A stretch of 58,157 nt of DNA from Acidobacteria bacterium 13_2_20CM_57_17 (GTDB lineage: Bacteria > Acidobacteriota > Terriglobia > Acidiferrales > UBA7541). A model generated the notes under the pieces. It was not told where the DNA came from and ran no database searches. It was given only the letters and a program-made list of their open reading frames with translations. Numbering within the stretch: the stretch's first letter is position 1; the number at the start of each line of letters is the position of its first letter. Location: contig MNDE01000138.1 of NCBI GenBank assembly GCA_001914785.1, positions 1 through 58,157 of the forward strand, in the 5' to 3' direction. Shown here in pieces: positions 7,103 to 15,425 of the stretch. Both the position numbers and the translations under genes were made by a program.

Positions 7103-7477
7103 CTAATCGTGCGGAGTTTCGATATGTTTCCTGCCGAAGAGTTTGGCATCAACAGACCAGGCTCCAGGCCCGATCATTGCCAGAGTTGCGCCAAATGTGG
7201 CTAAGAGGATTGGAATCCAAGGAGTATCCGGGCGAGCGAACGCAATCCAGAGCTCGGCGATTGCGACCAGCGTTCCCATCACTGGTGTCCACAATCCCAG
7301 CGCCAGAACAAGTCCCGCCGCCGCCGCGATTATTTGCGGCGTCGTCAAGATAAGGGCAGAGTCTCTTTCTACGAGGTCGATCGCTGAAAAAAAGAGAGCA
7401 GCGCAAGTTACCAGTCGCTGGACCAAGAGAGCTTTACCGGGCCAACCGTTGGCAAATGTCGAGAATAAGCGTTGCAA
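7103..7477 (-). CDS. DoxX-like small integral membrane protein
   Basis: 124 residues with four hydrophobic segments (roughly 18-36, 45-63, 65-83 and 88-106), the usual DoxX/DUF417-like layout. It contains GLWTPVMGTLVAIAELWIAF, close to the DoxX pattern of a glycine-rich second and third helix. Members are linked to quinone or thiol-related membrane redox functions, but the role of this one is unknown. It lies alone between the regulator gene and the sigma factors, in the same direction as both, and is bracketed by the two 17-base repeats at 7069 and 7544. A small hairpin (TACCCT-CGTAC-AGGGTA, 7481-7497) lies just upstream of the start. Confidence 0.75.
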   Translation of the reverse strand: MQRLFSTFANGWPGKALLVQRLVTCAALFFSAIDLVERDSALILTTPQIIAAAAGLVLALGLWTPVMGTLVAIAELWIAFARPDTPWIPILLATFGATLAMIGPGAWSVDAKLFGRKHIETPHD

Positions 7478-7543
7478 AAGTACCCTCGTACAGGGTAAAC
7501 CGCGTTACTGGTAGGACGAAACCGCTGAAGGTCGGAGCCCGAT

Positions 7544-7560
7544 CTCCTACTTTTGGGGGA
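7544..7560. promoter_or_regulatory. Repeat CTCCTACTTTTGGGGGA, copy 2
   Basis: Lies between the response-regulator stop and the DoxX-like gene, 67 bases before its ATG. See copy 1 at 7069-7085. Confidence 0.45.
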
Positions 7561-8193
7561 CTATAGCTGGATAATTCCGCGCTTGAGACCGATCGTGACG
7601 GCGTGCGTACGGTCGCTGGCGCCGAGCTTGGAAAGTATATTTGTCACGTGACTCTTAACGGTCGCTTCTCCGATGGAGAGCTGGTCGGCAATCTGTTTAT
7701 TTGCGTGCCCGCCGCCGATCAGTCGCAGAACTTCAATTTCGCGCGTGGTCAATTCGTCATCTGCAGCGTGTTCGGCCAATTCCGCAGCAATTTCCGGAGG
7801 AATCCGCTTCTTTCCAGCGTAAACATTACGGATGGTCTCCAGCAGTTCTCGATGTACGTGGCCTTTCAAAATGTAGGCTCGAGCACCGGCTCGAAGCGCA
7901 CGCACGACTTGGACATCACCCGTATATGTTGTCAGAACGATGATGCGAGCGTCAGGGTATTCACTCTGGATCTGGGTGATCGCCTCTATTCCGTTTACGC
8001 TGGGCATTTGAATGTCCATCAACGTTACATCCGGTCGGTGCAAGCGAAACTTCTCCACAGCCTCTTTCCCGTTCGACGCTTCTGCGACCAGCTTCATGTC
8101 GGGTTCGGCGTTAACGAGCGCTGCGATTCCGTCGCGGAGAAGAGGATGGTCGTCAACGCTAAGAACGCGGATCAGCTTAGGCTCAACGCTCAT
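7561..8193 (-). CDS. NarL/FixJ-family response regulator
   Basis: 210 residues. The receiver domain (about 8-125) has the acidic pair in SVDDHP, the phosphorylation site Asp60 in TLMDIQMP, the threonine in VLTTYTGD and the lysine in YILKG. The C-terminal LuxR-type helix-turn-helix (about 145-205) reads LTTREIEVLRLIGGGHANKQ and then TVKSHVTNILSKL. It binds DNA after phosphorylation, presumably by the adjacent kinase, because its ATG overlaps the kinase stop by four bases. The 17-base repeat just downstream, before the DoxX-like gene, is a candidate binding site. Confidence 0.95.
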   Translation of the reverse strand: MSVEPKLIRVLSVDDHPLLRDGIAALVNAEPDMKLVAEASNGKEAVEKFRLHRPDVTLMDIQMPSVNGIEAITQIQSEYPDARIIVLTTYTGDVQVVRALRAGARAYILKGHVHRELLETIRNVYAGKKRIPPEIAAELAEHAADDELTTREIEVLRLIGGGHANKQIADQLSIGEATVKSHVTNILSKLGASDRTHAVTIGLKRGIIQL

Positions 8194-11100
8194 GACTTCG
8201 CCTTGTGGAGCGGTCTGATTCCATCGCCATCGCGTGTAGTTTTGTAAGCGATGACGGCTGGAACGGTTAATTGTACTTCCGTTCCCGCCCCCGCCTCGCT
8301 CCAGAAATCCAATTCCGCCCCAATTCGTTGCGCGCGTTCACGGACGCCGGTCAAACCCCAGTGTCCGACGCGCCCGCCTTGGTCCATCACCGGGCGGTCC
8401 ATGCCTTTTCCGTCGTCGCGTATGCGCAGGCGAAATAAATGGTCATCGTAGCGAATTTCGACTTCGATCTCACGCGCCAGCGCATGTTGAAAAGCGTTGC
8501 GTAAGAGCTCGCGAGCTATGTGGCCAACTTCTTCCTGGACGATCGAAGACAATGCACGCCGCTCGCCTTCTACAATCACGCGGAACTCGGGCGAGTCGCC
8601 ACTCGCATCCTTTGGCGTGAAATCGCGAGCCATCGTCGCGAGGCCTTGTGCAAGGTCGGCCTGCGATGCCGATTCATGACGCAGGCCCTGAATAGCGCTT
8701 CTGCTTTCTGTGATTGCTTGCTCGGTTCTGCTGATTGCGCCATCCAGAGTTCGTATCGCGTCCTGAGTCCTCCCCGGAAGCATGTTGCGCGCTGCCTGAA
8801 ATTGAAACAGCAGTCCGTGCAAGCTCTGCAGTAGAGTGTCGTGCAGTTCGCGTGCGATGCGTGTTCGCTCGCCGACACGCGCATCGACAGTCATGGCGAA
8901 TTGGCGTCGCAGATAGCGGAGGCGAATTTGATATGCCATCCAGAGCAGCACCAGAACCGCACTTACGCACAAGGCACGGAACCAGTTCGTTTGATAGTAC
9001 GCGGGTGAGATCGAAAAATTCAGGAGCGCTCCCTCCTCGTTCCATACGCCATCATTATTGGAGGCGATTACGCGGAATGTATATGGTCCAGCATCCAGGT
9101 TCGTATAAACAGCCTCACGTTGCGTGCCGGACTCCAGCCAGTCTTTGTCTTGTCCCTCGAGCTTGTAGCGAAAGCGCACGTGTTCGGGAACAGTGAGGCT
9201 GGTAGCGGTATAGGTGATTTGCAAATGCGTAATTCGGGAGGGCAACCTCAGAGATGTCGAGTCGCTGTACTTCATGCCATTAGCGGTAACCGACTCAATC
9301 AATACTGGCGGTGGCACCGCGTTCCGTACAATACGCTTGGGATTGATCCAAGCTAACCCTTTTGTCGTGGCGAACCAAATGCGGCCGTCCTTGGTTTGCA
9401 CGGCCGACGGCGAGGCGAGGGATCCCCTAAGTTCTGCGGTCAATCCATCCGGTGAACCGAAGCTCTCGAATTCCACTTTGCCGGAGTCCAACTGTTGAAG
9501 CTGAGCTTCGCGAATGTGAATGATTCCCCGATTTTCGGAAAACCACAGCCCATTTTCAGGATCAGTAACGATTCCGGAAACGCCGCCGAAGGCACTGCCA
9601 TCCGAAGGATTCACCGGCTGAAAACGGCTGCCATCAAAGAATTCCAGACCGAACTCCCCACCAAACCAGATCTTCGTCCCTTTGCCCTGGATAGACGTGA
9701 CGGCCCCTACCTGAACGCCATCCTTGCCAGAAAACATCCTGACGCTATCTCCATCCAGCATCGCGACCGTATTCGCGAATCCAAACCATATACGTCCCTC
9801 TGAATCAGTAAACTCTGCAGTTGCGGTGCCCCGCGGACCACCCAGGCTCTCGAGGCTGGTCCAACCGGACCTTTCTAGTCGAAAAGTTCCTGACTCCATG
9901 GATATCCACAACCTGCCCAGCTGGTCCTGAGTGATAGCTTTAACGCGCGATTGCGGACTCACAGCAATCCCACGTGCTGTTGGCAGATCGAGTTGACGCA
10001 ATATCAGCCCCTGCCCTGCAGGCACAGCGCCATGGTAGTTGTAGGTTACCGCTCCTGGCTTCGAACCAACCGTATCCAAACGTTCGCGGGCAAGGCGGAA
10101 GACAGACGACGGAGTCGCGAGCCAGACAACGCCATTCGGATCACGATAGGCACAATCAACGGGCCGGTCACGCAGTTGTATCACGATTTTGCCATTCTGA
10201 ATCTTCAGCAGAACTTGGGGCCCGATACCCGCAGCCCAAAGCGCCCCTTGGTCAGCCGTCGCCAGCGCGCTTGTTGCAAAAGAGTGCAACGATGGAATCG
10301 GCCGAGCACCCCGATACGAAATTGGCTGGAGGGGGACTGAGACGACAGGACTCTGTCGGAATTGATCTAGTCCTCCGCTTGTGCCGAACCATACATTGCC
10401 CTCGCGGTCCTGCAGCACGCAATGTACATAATCGCCTGTCATACCATTCTCTTGGGTGAACGCCTCTACCTCGGAATTGTGGAACTGCCATGCAGACGGC
10501 CCTTTAATCTGCGGTGGATGGAGACGCTCCGGATACGGAACTCGACGGATTCCGTTGCCAGCGGTGGTAATCCAAAGGCTTCCTTGTTTGTCAAATGTGA
10601 TTGCCGGAGCTCCTACAAGGACTGCCGGCCCGAACCTTCCGTTGTTTTTCCCTGGCAACGGAACAGGTCTCACCCCGTAGCCCCCTTCTGCCATCCATAA
10701 TGTGCCGTCGGGCGCTTCGGCAAAGCTTTGCAAAATAGGTAGGAGGTCCCGTGCAGCTATCTGAAACTGGTGTCCTCCTTCCACGAGATACGCGACACTG
10801 GTCGCCGTCCCCACCCAGACTGTGCCGGCGCGATCCACGAAAATCGTATTGGCTTGACCTGCGAAGCCCCAATCAGTTCCGATCTTGCTCCAGCGTGAAC
10901 CTTGTAGTCGAGCTAGCCCATCCTCCCCTGCTGCTATCCAAATCGTGCCCTGCCGGTCACGGGCGAATGCCAACACCGCATGAGACGTAAACCCCTCCGG
11001 CTTGCCGTAGTCCGTCACCGTCCCATTCTTAATGAAGCTGACTCCTCCGTACCTATAGCCCACCCACAGACCTCCATCTGGTACGGCGAATAGAGAGGAC

Positions 11101-11408
11101 ACGCTGCGTTGCGGAAATGCCTGTCCGGATTGCGGTTTGTAGGGCTCAAATCGAATTCCATCGAAACGAAACAATCCGGTTGCAGCCCCTAGCCAGAGGA
11201 AACCGTCCGTTGTCTGGGCCAGCGCATATATTTCCGGCGGGGCTCCATCCTTGAAAGTCCACGCAGTATGGTACAGCTCGGCGAGTTCCTGATCACGGTC
11301 GATCCCGTAAAGGGGAACGCAGAGAAATAGGAGCCAAGAGCAGAGCCAGAAGCCGAATCTCCACTGACGGCGTGGGTTCCGAGCAAGGGACCTTACGAAG
11401 TCGATCAA
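8190..11408 (-). CDS. Reg_prop/Y_Y_Y sensor histidine kinase
   Basis: 1072 residues. A TTG start at 11408 is supported by AAAGGAG seven bases upstream, and no later start precedes the signal segment (FGFWLCSWLLFLCVPLYG). Residues about 45-680 are two-component propeller repeats (phrases like DRQGTIWIAAGEDGLARL and DREGNVWFGTSGGL), which form periplasmic beta-propellers. A Y_Y_Y domain follows (about 710-790), then a transmembrane helix (WFRALCVSAVLVLLWMAY). The HisKA_3 domain has RIARELHDTLLQ with His856, and the ATPase has ELLRNAFQHA and DDGKGM. It therefore senses an extracellular ligand, often carbohydrate-related in this family, and signals to the overlapping NarL-type regulator. Confidence 0.95.
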   Translation of the reverse strand: MIDFVRSLARNPRRQWRFGFWLCSWLLFLCVPLYGIDRDQELAELYHTAWTFKDGAPPEIYALAQTTDGFLWLGAATGLFRFDGIRFEPYKPQSGQAFPQRSVSSLFAVPDGGLWVGYRYGGVSFIKNGTVTDYGKPEGFTSHAVLAFARDRQGTIWIAAGEDGLARLQGSRWSKIGTDWGFAGQANTIFVDRAGTVWVGTATSVAYLVEGGHQFQIAARDLLPILQSFAEAPDGTLWMAEGGYGVRPVPLPGKNNGRFGPAVLVGAPAITFDKQGSLWITTAGNGIRRVPYPERLHPPQIKGPSAWQFHNSEVEAFTQENGMTGDYVHCVLQDREGNVWFGTSGGLDQFRQSPVVSVPLQPISYRGARPIPSLHSFATSALATADQGALWAAGIGPQVLLKIQNGKIVIQLRDRPVDCAYRDPNGVVWLATPSSVFRLARERLDTVGSKPGAVTYNYHGAVPAGQGLILRQLDLPTARGIAVSPQSRVKAITQDQLGRLWISMESGTFRLERSGWTSLESLGGPRGTATAEFTDSEGRIWFGFANTVAMLDGDSVRMFSGKDGVQVGAVTSIQGKGTKIWFGGEFGLEFFDGSRFQPVNPSDGSAFGGVSGIVTDPENGLWFSENRGIIHIREAQLQQLDSGKVEFESFGSPDGLTAELRGSLASPSAVQTKDGRIWFATTKGLAWINPKRIVRNAVPPPVLIESVTANGMKYSDSTSLRLPSRITHLQITYTATSLTVPEHVRFRYKLEGQDKDWLESGTQREAVYTNLDAGPYTFRVIASNNDGVWNEEGALLNFSISPAYYQTNWFRALCVSAVLVLLWMAYQIRLRYLRRQFAMTVDARVGERTRIARELHDTLLQSLHGLLFQFQAARNMLPGRTQDAIRTLDGAISRTEQAITESRSAIQGLRHESASQADLAQGLATMARDFTPKDASGDSPEFRVIVEGERRALSSIVQEEVGHIARELLRNAFQHALAREIEVEIRYDDHLFRLRIRDDGKGMDRPVMDQGGRVGHWGLTGVRERAQRIGAELDFWSEAGAGTEVQLTVPAVIAYKTTRDGDGIRPLHKAKS

Positions 11409-11765
11409 CTATTAGCTCCTTTCAACGCATATCACCAATTGCAAGACCGGAGATTCGGGCGGGCTCAACTGGGCAACGACGCGAATATGTCTGCGGATGC
11501 TTCCCATAGTCCCGACATGTTACGCCCATTCTCTCGCCCTACGCACCGCGGTTTTCTCGAGGACATTTGCTGAATGGCAGAAGATTTCAGACGTTGATTC
11601 AGCTCACGCCGAGTTTGCCGTCAGCGCGCCACAGTCTTCGACGACCAGGTCCAATTCAGCGTCAATTGCCAGGGCGCAGCCGCCAACTATTTCGCCGTGG
11701 CCGGCGTAAGCGCCAATTTCGGCGGGTCCGTGTCCTCTCCCGACTCCGTGTTGTTCCCGCTGCCA

Positions 11766-11870
11766 CAACGGTTCTTTAGACCGTTGCACTCGAGAGCGCA
11801 ACGGTTGCACAGACCGTTGCAGGGCTCACCTTGTTTCCGGCGGATATGCGACGGTTTCCTAGACCGTTGT
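11766..11870. repeat. Three hairpins with the same CAACGGT/ACCGTTG stem
   Basis: Hairpin 1 is 11766-11786 (CAACGGT, 7-base loop, ACCGTTG). Hairpin 2 is 11798-11820 (GCAACGGT, loop, ACCGTTGC). Hairpin 3 is 11848-11870 (GCGACGGT, loop, ACCGTTGT, one mismatch). All loops are seven bases and end in AG. Between them lie unrelated bases. Confidence 0.8.
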
Positions 11871-12069
11871 ACCTCCAGACGTTTATTGTAGCTGCAGATT
11901 ATTAAGGTAGAGTCCTCCGATTAGGAATGCCGCTTCGCCTCTAGCAGGCATCTGTGTTAGGATAAATCTGCATGAGCGCACAGATTTTTATGGGCGGTTT
12001 ATGGGCGGTTTTGGCAGGGACAGCTGCTACCGTATGCACCGCAGGCGACGGGTGCGCTATATGCAAATC

Positions 12070-12090
12070 TTGCAAAGCCATTCTTTGCAA
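12070..12090. repeat. Perfect dyad TTGCAAAG-CCATT-CTTTGCAA
   Basis: Eight-base arms and a five-base centre, 31 bases before the tRNA-Asp fragment. It could be a transcription-factor site or a recombinase core; the sequence alone cannot decide. Confidence 0.6.
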
Positions 12091-12121
12091 CGATTTAACG
12101 TAAGTTGTTGATTCCACGGCT

Positions 12122-12160
12122 GGGGACGTAGTTCAGTTGGTTAGAACGCTGCCCTGTCAC
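12122..12160 (+). pseudogene. tRNA-Asp(GUC) 5' half
   Basis: The 39 bases match positions 1-38 of a bacterial tRNA-Asp: acceptor strand GGGGACG, D arm GTTC..GAAC, anticodon stem CTGCC and loop CTGTCAC with anticodon GTC at 12156-12158. Immediately after the loop the sequence changes to unrelated bases. The complementary GGCAG, the T arm and the acceptor 3' strand are all absent here and nearby. It cannot form a tRNA by itself. Confidence 0.85.
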
Positions 12161-12336
12161 CAAAATCACCAAAGACCTTGCAAGATACGCGCCTCACGCG
12201 GCGGGACCTACCTCACTTTACTTTGCGTTCCTTTTGCGTTGTAGGTTCGGTAATGATGGGTAGTGACAGGCTCTGATGGGCAGCTAAGTCCTTGAATCCT
12301 CAGCTATCTCGTTTGTCTACGTCGCCTTGTAACGGT

Positions 12337-12373
12337 TTACGAATCGGCTGCTCTACCACTGAGCTACCTCGGC
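12337..12373 (-). pseudogene. tRNA-Thr(CGU) 5' half
   Basis: Read on the minus strand, 37 bases match the first half of a tRNA: acceptor GCCGAGG, D arm GCTC..GAGC, anticodon stem GCCGA and loop TTCGTAA with anticodon CGT (12341-12339). The next bases (ACCGTT) do not pair with GCCGA and no T arm follows. The break is at the same structural point as in the tRNA-Asp fragment 176 bases away, which faces it. Confidence 0.8.
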
Positions 12374-12438
12374 CCGTTCTAGTGACAATAGCATCCGCTG
12401 AAAATTACTGTCAATTCATCGGCGAAAATGGCGTTCTT

Positions 12439-12633
12439 TCAGCGTGAGAAGGGATACATCGCCCAGCCAATTCCCACGCCAATCAAAAGAAAAAGAAGCA
12501 GGGACCACACGATATATTTCACGCGCTCGATCGGCTGTCGGCGGCTCAGAAAGCCAAACGCGATGGAAATCAGCAAGGCGAAGAGCAGCATGGATTGCAA
12601 ATGGCTGAGCTTGAATCCCATTCCCGCGTTCAT
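12439..12633 (-). CDS. Small two-helix membrane protein
   Basis: 64 residues with two hydrophobic helices (about 10-28 and 38-59) joined by a basic loop, SRRQPIERVKY. There are no cysteines or catalytic-looking residues. Its ATG overlaps the stop of the upstream DUF6677-like gene as ATGA, so they are co-translated. The function is unknown; it may assist or complex with that membrane protein. Confidence 0.65.
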   Translation of the reverse strand: MNAGMGFKLSHLQSMLLFALLISIAFGFLSRRQPIERVKYIVWSLLLFLLIGVGIGWAMYPFSR

Positions 12634-13076
12634 GCTTTGCGTCCTCGCGCTGCTTCATACGCATGCAGCGCCGACAAAAGGTTAAGCACACCGGCGGTAG
12701 CGAGAAAGCGCGTGCCGTAATCGCCGCCCGCATGGGAAACGTCCGGGCCGCCAGTTTCGAGCGATCTGGCCACCAGATAAAACGTTCCCGTCCCCAAATC
12801 CGCCAGATAGCCCAGCCAATCGAAAGCATCGTTGGCGGCTGAACTAAAAACGTTGCCGCGCATCCCTGCGCCAAGAATCACGAGTGTGCCCACGGTCAGA
12901 AAACACATCGCCGCGCGGCCCCACATCTTCATGAGCGCGTGGCCCAGCCCGGGCACGAGCCATCCTGCCACGCCGATGACGTACGCCATCGTCTCGCGTC
13001 GTGAATCCTGCGATGGGGTTTCCGGTGCCGTCGTCTCGTGCGTGGAATCTTGCCGTGGAGCTATTGGTGCTGTCAT
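12630..13076 (-). CDS. DUF6677-like membrane protein
   Basis: 148 residues from ATG 13076 (a TTG at 13088 is also possible). After a threonine/glutamate-rich cytosolic tail, hydrophobic segments occur around VIGVAGWLVPGLGHALM, CFLTVGTLVILGAGM and YLADLGTGTFYLVA, with a last one at about 130-145. The GWLVPGLGHAL and DYGTRFLATAGVLNLLSALH phrases match a family of acidobacterial membrane proteins of unknown role. It overlaps the next small membrane gene by four bases and lies just downstream of the M24 peptidase gene, with which it is probably co-transcribed. Confidence 0.75.
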   Translation of the reverse strand: MTAPIAPRQDSTHETTAPETPSQDSRRETMAYVIGVAGWLVPGLGHALMKMWGRAAMCFLTVGTLVILGAGMRGNVFSSAANDAFDWLGYLADLGTGTFYLVARSLETGGPDVSHAGGDYGTRFLATAGVLNLLSALHAYEAARGRKA

Positions 13077-13109
13077 CTCGTTTCCCAATTCGCTTCTTTC
13101 CGCTCCCGC

Positions 13110-14288
13110 TTACGCCAGCAACGCCAGAATTTCGTTCTGAATCGCTCCCGTTACGCGCGCCTCTCGCTCGCCGATGTACACATTCACTTCGCTGCGCACG
13201 CCAAATTCTGGCAAATAAACTCCCGGCTCCACTGAATTACAAGTCTTGGGGATCAAGTGCCTCACGTCATGTGTTTCGAGTCCGTCCATATTCACGCCAT
13301 TGCCGTGCACTTTTTCTCCGATACTGTGCCCGGTGCGATGGAAGAAATATTTTCCATAGCCTGCTTTTTCAATCACGCGGCGCGCCGCTTTATCCACCTG
13401 CCACCCTTGCAGCGGCTTTCCTGCGGCAACGTGCTTGCGAATCAAATCGGTCGCCGTTTCGCGCGCATCGCACACGACGCCAAAGACCTTCGCATATTTG
13501 TCCGGCACTTTCGCTCCCAAGTATCCCATCCAGGTGACGTCGTAATAGACGCTTCCCGGCATTTTCTTCTTCGCCCAAACGTCCATCAATAACAAGTCAC
13601 CCTCGCGAATCGGCGAAGCGGATTCTGCCGTCGGTCCATAGTGGGGATCGCTGGCGTGGGCATTCACGGCGATGTCCGGGCCTTCTTCGGTCCAAATTCC
13701 CGCCGCATCGAACTCCTTCAGGATCCAGTTCTTCAAATCGAATTCTGTCAGCGTCTTTTTTTCGCGCACGTTCTTGGCGGCAAGCTGGAAAGCCTCGCGC
13801 ACGATCCGGTCGATGGCCACTCCCGCGGACAGATGCGATTCCAGCTGCGTCGCGCTCCAGCACGCTTCGTATTTCTGCACCAGGTCCGCCGAACTGACCA
13901 CCTTCGGTCCGGAGCTGCGCACCAGTTCAATCGTCCCCGCATCCACCATCGCCACATAGGGGATTGCGTTTTTCGGCGAATATTGCATCGCCACGCTTTT
14001 TGCGCGGCCAAACATCTTTTTCAGATTTTTTCGCAGCTCCTCTTGCGCTGAGTAATACAGCGTCTCCCCAGGCAACGACGCCAGCGATTGCGTTTCAATC
14101 TTGTGGACCAGCTTCTTGGGAGTTCCCTTCGCTGGAATGAAGTAGAACCACCTTCGCGTCCTCATTCCCTGTGGCAGGCTCAGGATGTGCTGCGCGATGG
14201 GGTCGCGCCCGCGAAAATCATAAAAAAGCCAGCCATCGATCCCGGCGGCCCGCAAATCGCTCTGGATTCCCTGAATATCTGCGCTCAT
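13110..14288 (-). CDS. M24-family metallopeptidase (Xaa-Pro aminopeptidase-like)
   Basis: 392 residues from ATG 14288, which has GGAGC eight bases upstream; a TTG and an ATG further up lack ribosome sites. The N-terminal creatinase-like domain covers about 1-160. The C-terminal pita-bread domain carries the five metal ligands: the two aspartates in LLLMDVWAK and YYDVTW, the histidine in RTGHSIGEKVHGNG, and the glutamates in SVEPGVYLPEFG and RSEVNVYIG. It cleaves N-terminal residues before proline or a related bond, in the cytosol. It precedes the DUF6677-like gene, 33 bases apart. Confidence 0.9.
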   Translation of the reverse strand: MSADIQGIQSDLRAAGIDGWLFYDFRGRDPIAQHILSLPQGMRTRRWFYFIPAKGTPKKLVHKIETQSLASLPGETLYYSAQEELRKNLKKMFGRAKSVAMQYSPKNAIPYVAMVDAGTIELVRSSGPKVVSSADLVQKYEACWSATQLESHLSAGVAIDRIVREAFQLAAKNVREKKTLTEFDLKNWILKEFDAAGIWTEEGPDIAVNAHASDPHYGPTAESASPIREGDLLLMDVWAKKKMPGSVYYDVTWMGYLGAKVPDKYAKVFGVVCDARETATDLIRKHVAAGKPLQGWQVDKAARRVIEKAGYGKYFFHRTGHSIGEKVHGNGVNMDGLETHDVRHLIPKTCNSVEPGVYLPEFGVRSEVNVYIGEREARVTGAIQNEILALLA

Positions 14289-14331
14289 TGGAGCTAGCTC
14301 CATCGTTCGGGCAAGATTCAACTGTCACGCC

Positions 14332-14625
14332 TCAAGCGTCCTGCACCAACAGCGCAAAGATCTGCTGCCGGGTCACACCGCGGATTTCAATGCGTTTCGT
14401 GCGGCTTCTTTCACCGCTCAGAATTCTAACAGCCGTCCTGGGTGTTTTCAAAAGTTGCGCCAGGAATTCCACCAGCGCCTCGTTGGCGCGGTCGTCAACA
14501 GGGGGCGCTTGCAGCCGCACCTTTAGCGCGCCTCCCATTTCCCCGGCGATTTCGTCCTTGCTGGCTCGCGGCTGTACCCTCACGAAAAAAGTTACGGCGC
14601 CCTCCCGCTCCTGGATCTCCAGCAT
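14332..14625 (-). CDS. DUF167 (YggU-type) protein
   Basis: 97 residues, the normal length. The family pattern is clear: VRVQPRASKDEIAGE, then LKVRLQAPPVDDRANEALVE, then LSGERSRTKRIEIRG. The fold is a small alpha/beta domain of unknown biochemical function. In many bacteria it is encoded next to yggS, as here (yggS is 18 bases upstream in the same direction), which supports the assignment. The M24 peptidase gene follows. Confidence 0.9.
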   Translation of the reverse strand: MLEIQEREGAVTFFVRVQPRASKDEIAGEMGGALKVRLQAPPVDDRANEALVEFLAQLLKTPRTAVRILSGERSRTKRIEIRGVTRQQIFALLVQDA

Positions 14626-14643
14626 TAGATTCCTGACGATTCA

Positions 14644-15348
14644 CTATTTCGCTTCGCGAGTTCCAAAGATCGCCGTTCCGACGCGCACTTCCGTTGCGCC
14701 CTCTTCGATTGCCACCTCAAAATCATGGGACATTCCCATCGACAGAACGGGCAAAGCCATGCCAAGTTTCTTTACCACATCCTCGCGTAATTCTCTCAAG
14801 CGCCGGAAATACAGCCGCACCTGCTCAGCCTGTTCCAGAAATGGAGGAATACACATCAGACCAGCAAGCTCCAACTGAGGCAGACCGGCAGTCTTTTCAG
14901 CCAATCCCAAGAGCTCGTTGATTTCCGCTCCGCTTTTCGTGGCCTCCGGAGCTACTCGCACTTCGATCAGCACGCGTAGTTTACCGGTGATGCCCGCCTC
15001 GGCCTTTGCGCGATCCAAGCGCTGCGCAATCGCAAAATCATCGATGGAGTCAATGCTATGAAAAAGTCTCGCCGCCCGCGCCGCCTTATTACTCTGCAAA
15101 TGTCCGATCAGGTGCCATGTCGCGGCCAGTCCATCCGTCTCCGCGCGCTTCCCTTCCCACTCCTGGACGCGGTTTTCGCCAAAGTGCCGAATCCCCGCTT
15201 CATACGCCTCGCGAATGGCGCTCGCCGGATGCGTTTTCGACACCGCGATCAGCGTGATCTCCGCCGCTTTCCGTCCCGCGCGCGCCGCCGCGCCTGCGAT
15301 CCGCTCTTGAATTCGCTGCAAATTTTGCCGCACCGAAGTTGGCGTCAT
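14644..15348 (-). CDS. yggS: YggS-family pyridoxal phosphate homeostasis protein
   Basis: 234 residues, full length. The pyridoxal-phosphate lysine is Lys38 in LIAVSKTHP. HFGENRVQEWEGK, WHLIGHLQSNKA, FHSIDSIDD, LSMGMSHDFEVAIEEGATEV and RVGTAIFGTR are all hallmark stretches of the alanine-racemase-like barrel. The protein binds PLP and keeps its free level low without known catalysis. It is first in a likely operon with the DUF167 and M24 peptidase genes, divergent from the thymidylate kinase gene 77 bases away. Confidence 0.95.
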   Translation of the reverse strand: MTPTSVRQNLQRIQERIAGAAARAGRKAAEITLIAVSKTHPASAIREAYEAGIRHFGENRVQEWEGKRAETDGLAATWHLIGHLQSNKAARAARLFHSIDSIDDFAIAQRLDRAKAEAGITGKLRVLIEVRVAPEATKSGAEINELLGLAEKTAGLPQLELAGLMCIPPFLEQAEQVRLYFRRLRELREDVVKKLGMALPVLSMGMSHDFEVAIEEGATEVRVGTAIFGTREAK

Positions 15349-15425
15349 GTTCGATTTCGAATCCTAGCACGCGCGGCATTGCGGCGCAGAATGTCTCCGG
15401 TTAGACTGGCCTGCGGTCTTGAGCA

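Larger units (their letters stand above)
11409..12438. other. Gene-free kilobase with recombination-scar features
   Basis: No convincing protein gene in either direction. It holds three successive hairpins (11766-11870), a short tandem duplication of TTATGGGCGGTT near 11990-12011, a perfect 8-bp dyad (12070-12090) and two opposed tRNA 5' halves (12122-12160 and 12337-12373). No integrase or transposase gene is visible. The layout fits a decayed integration site. Confidence 0.6.

Noticed and set aside
12122..12373. Group I introns interrupting the two tRNAs
   Set aside because: The space between is only 176 bases, the tRNAs face each other, and no 3' exon is found on either strand.
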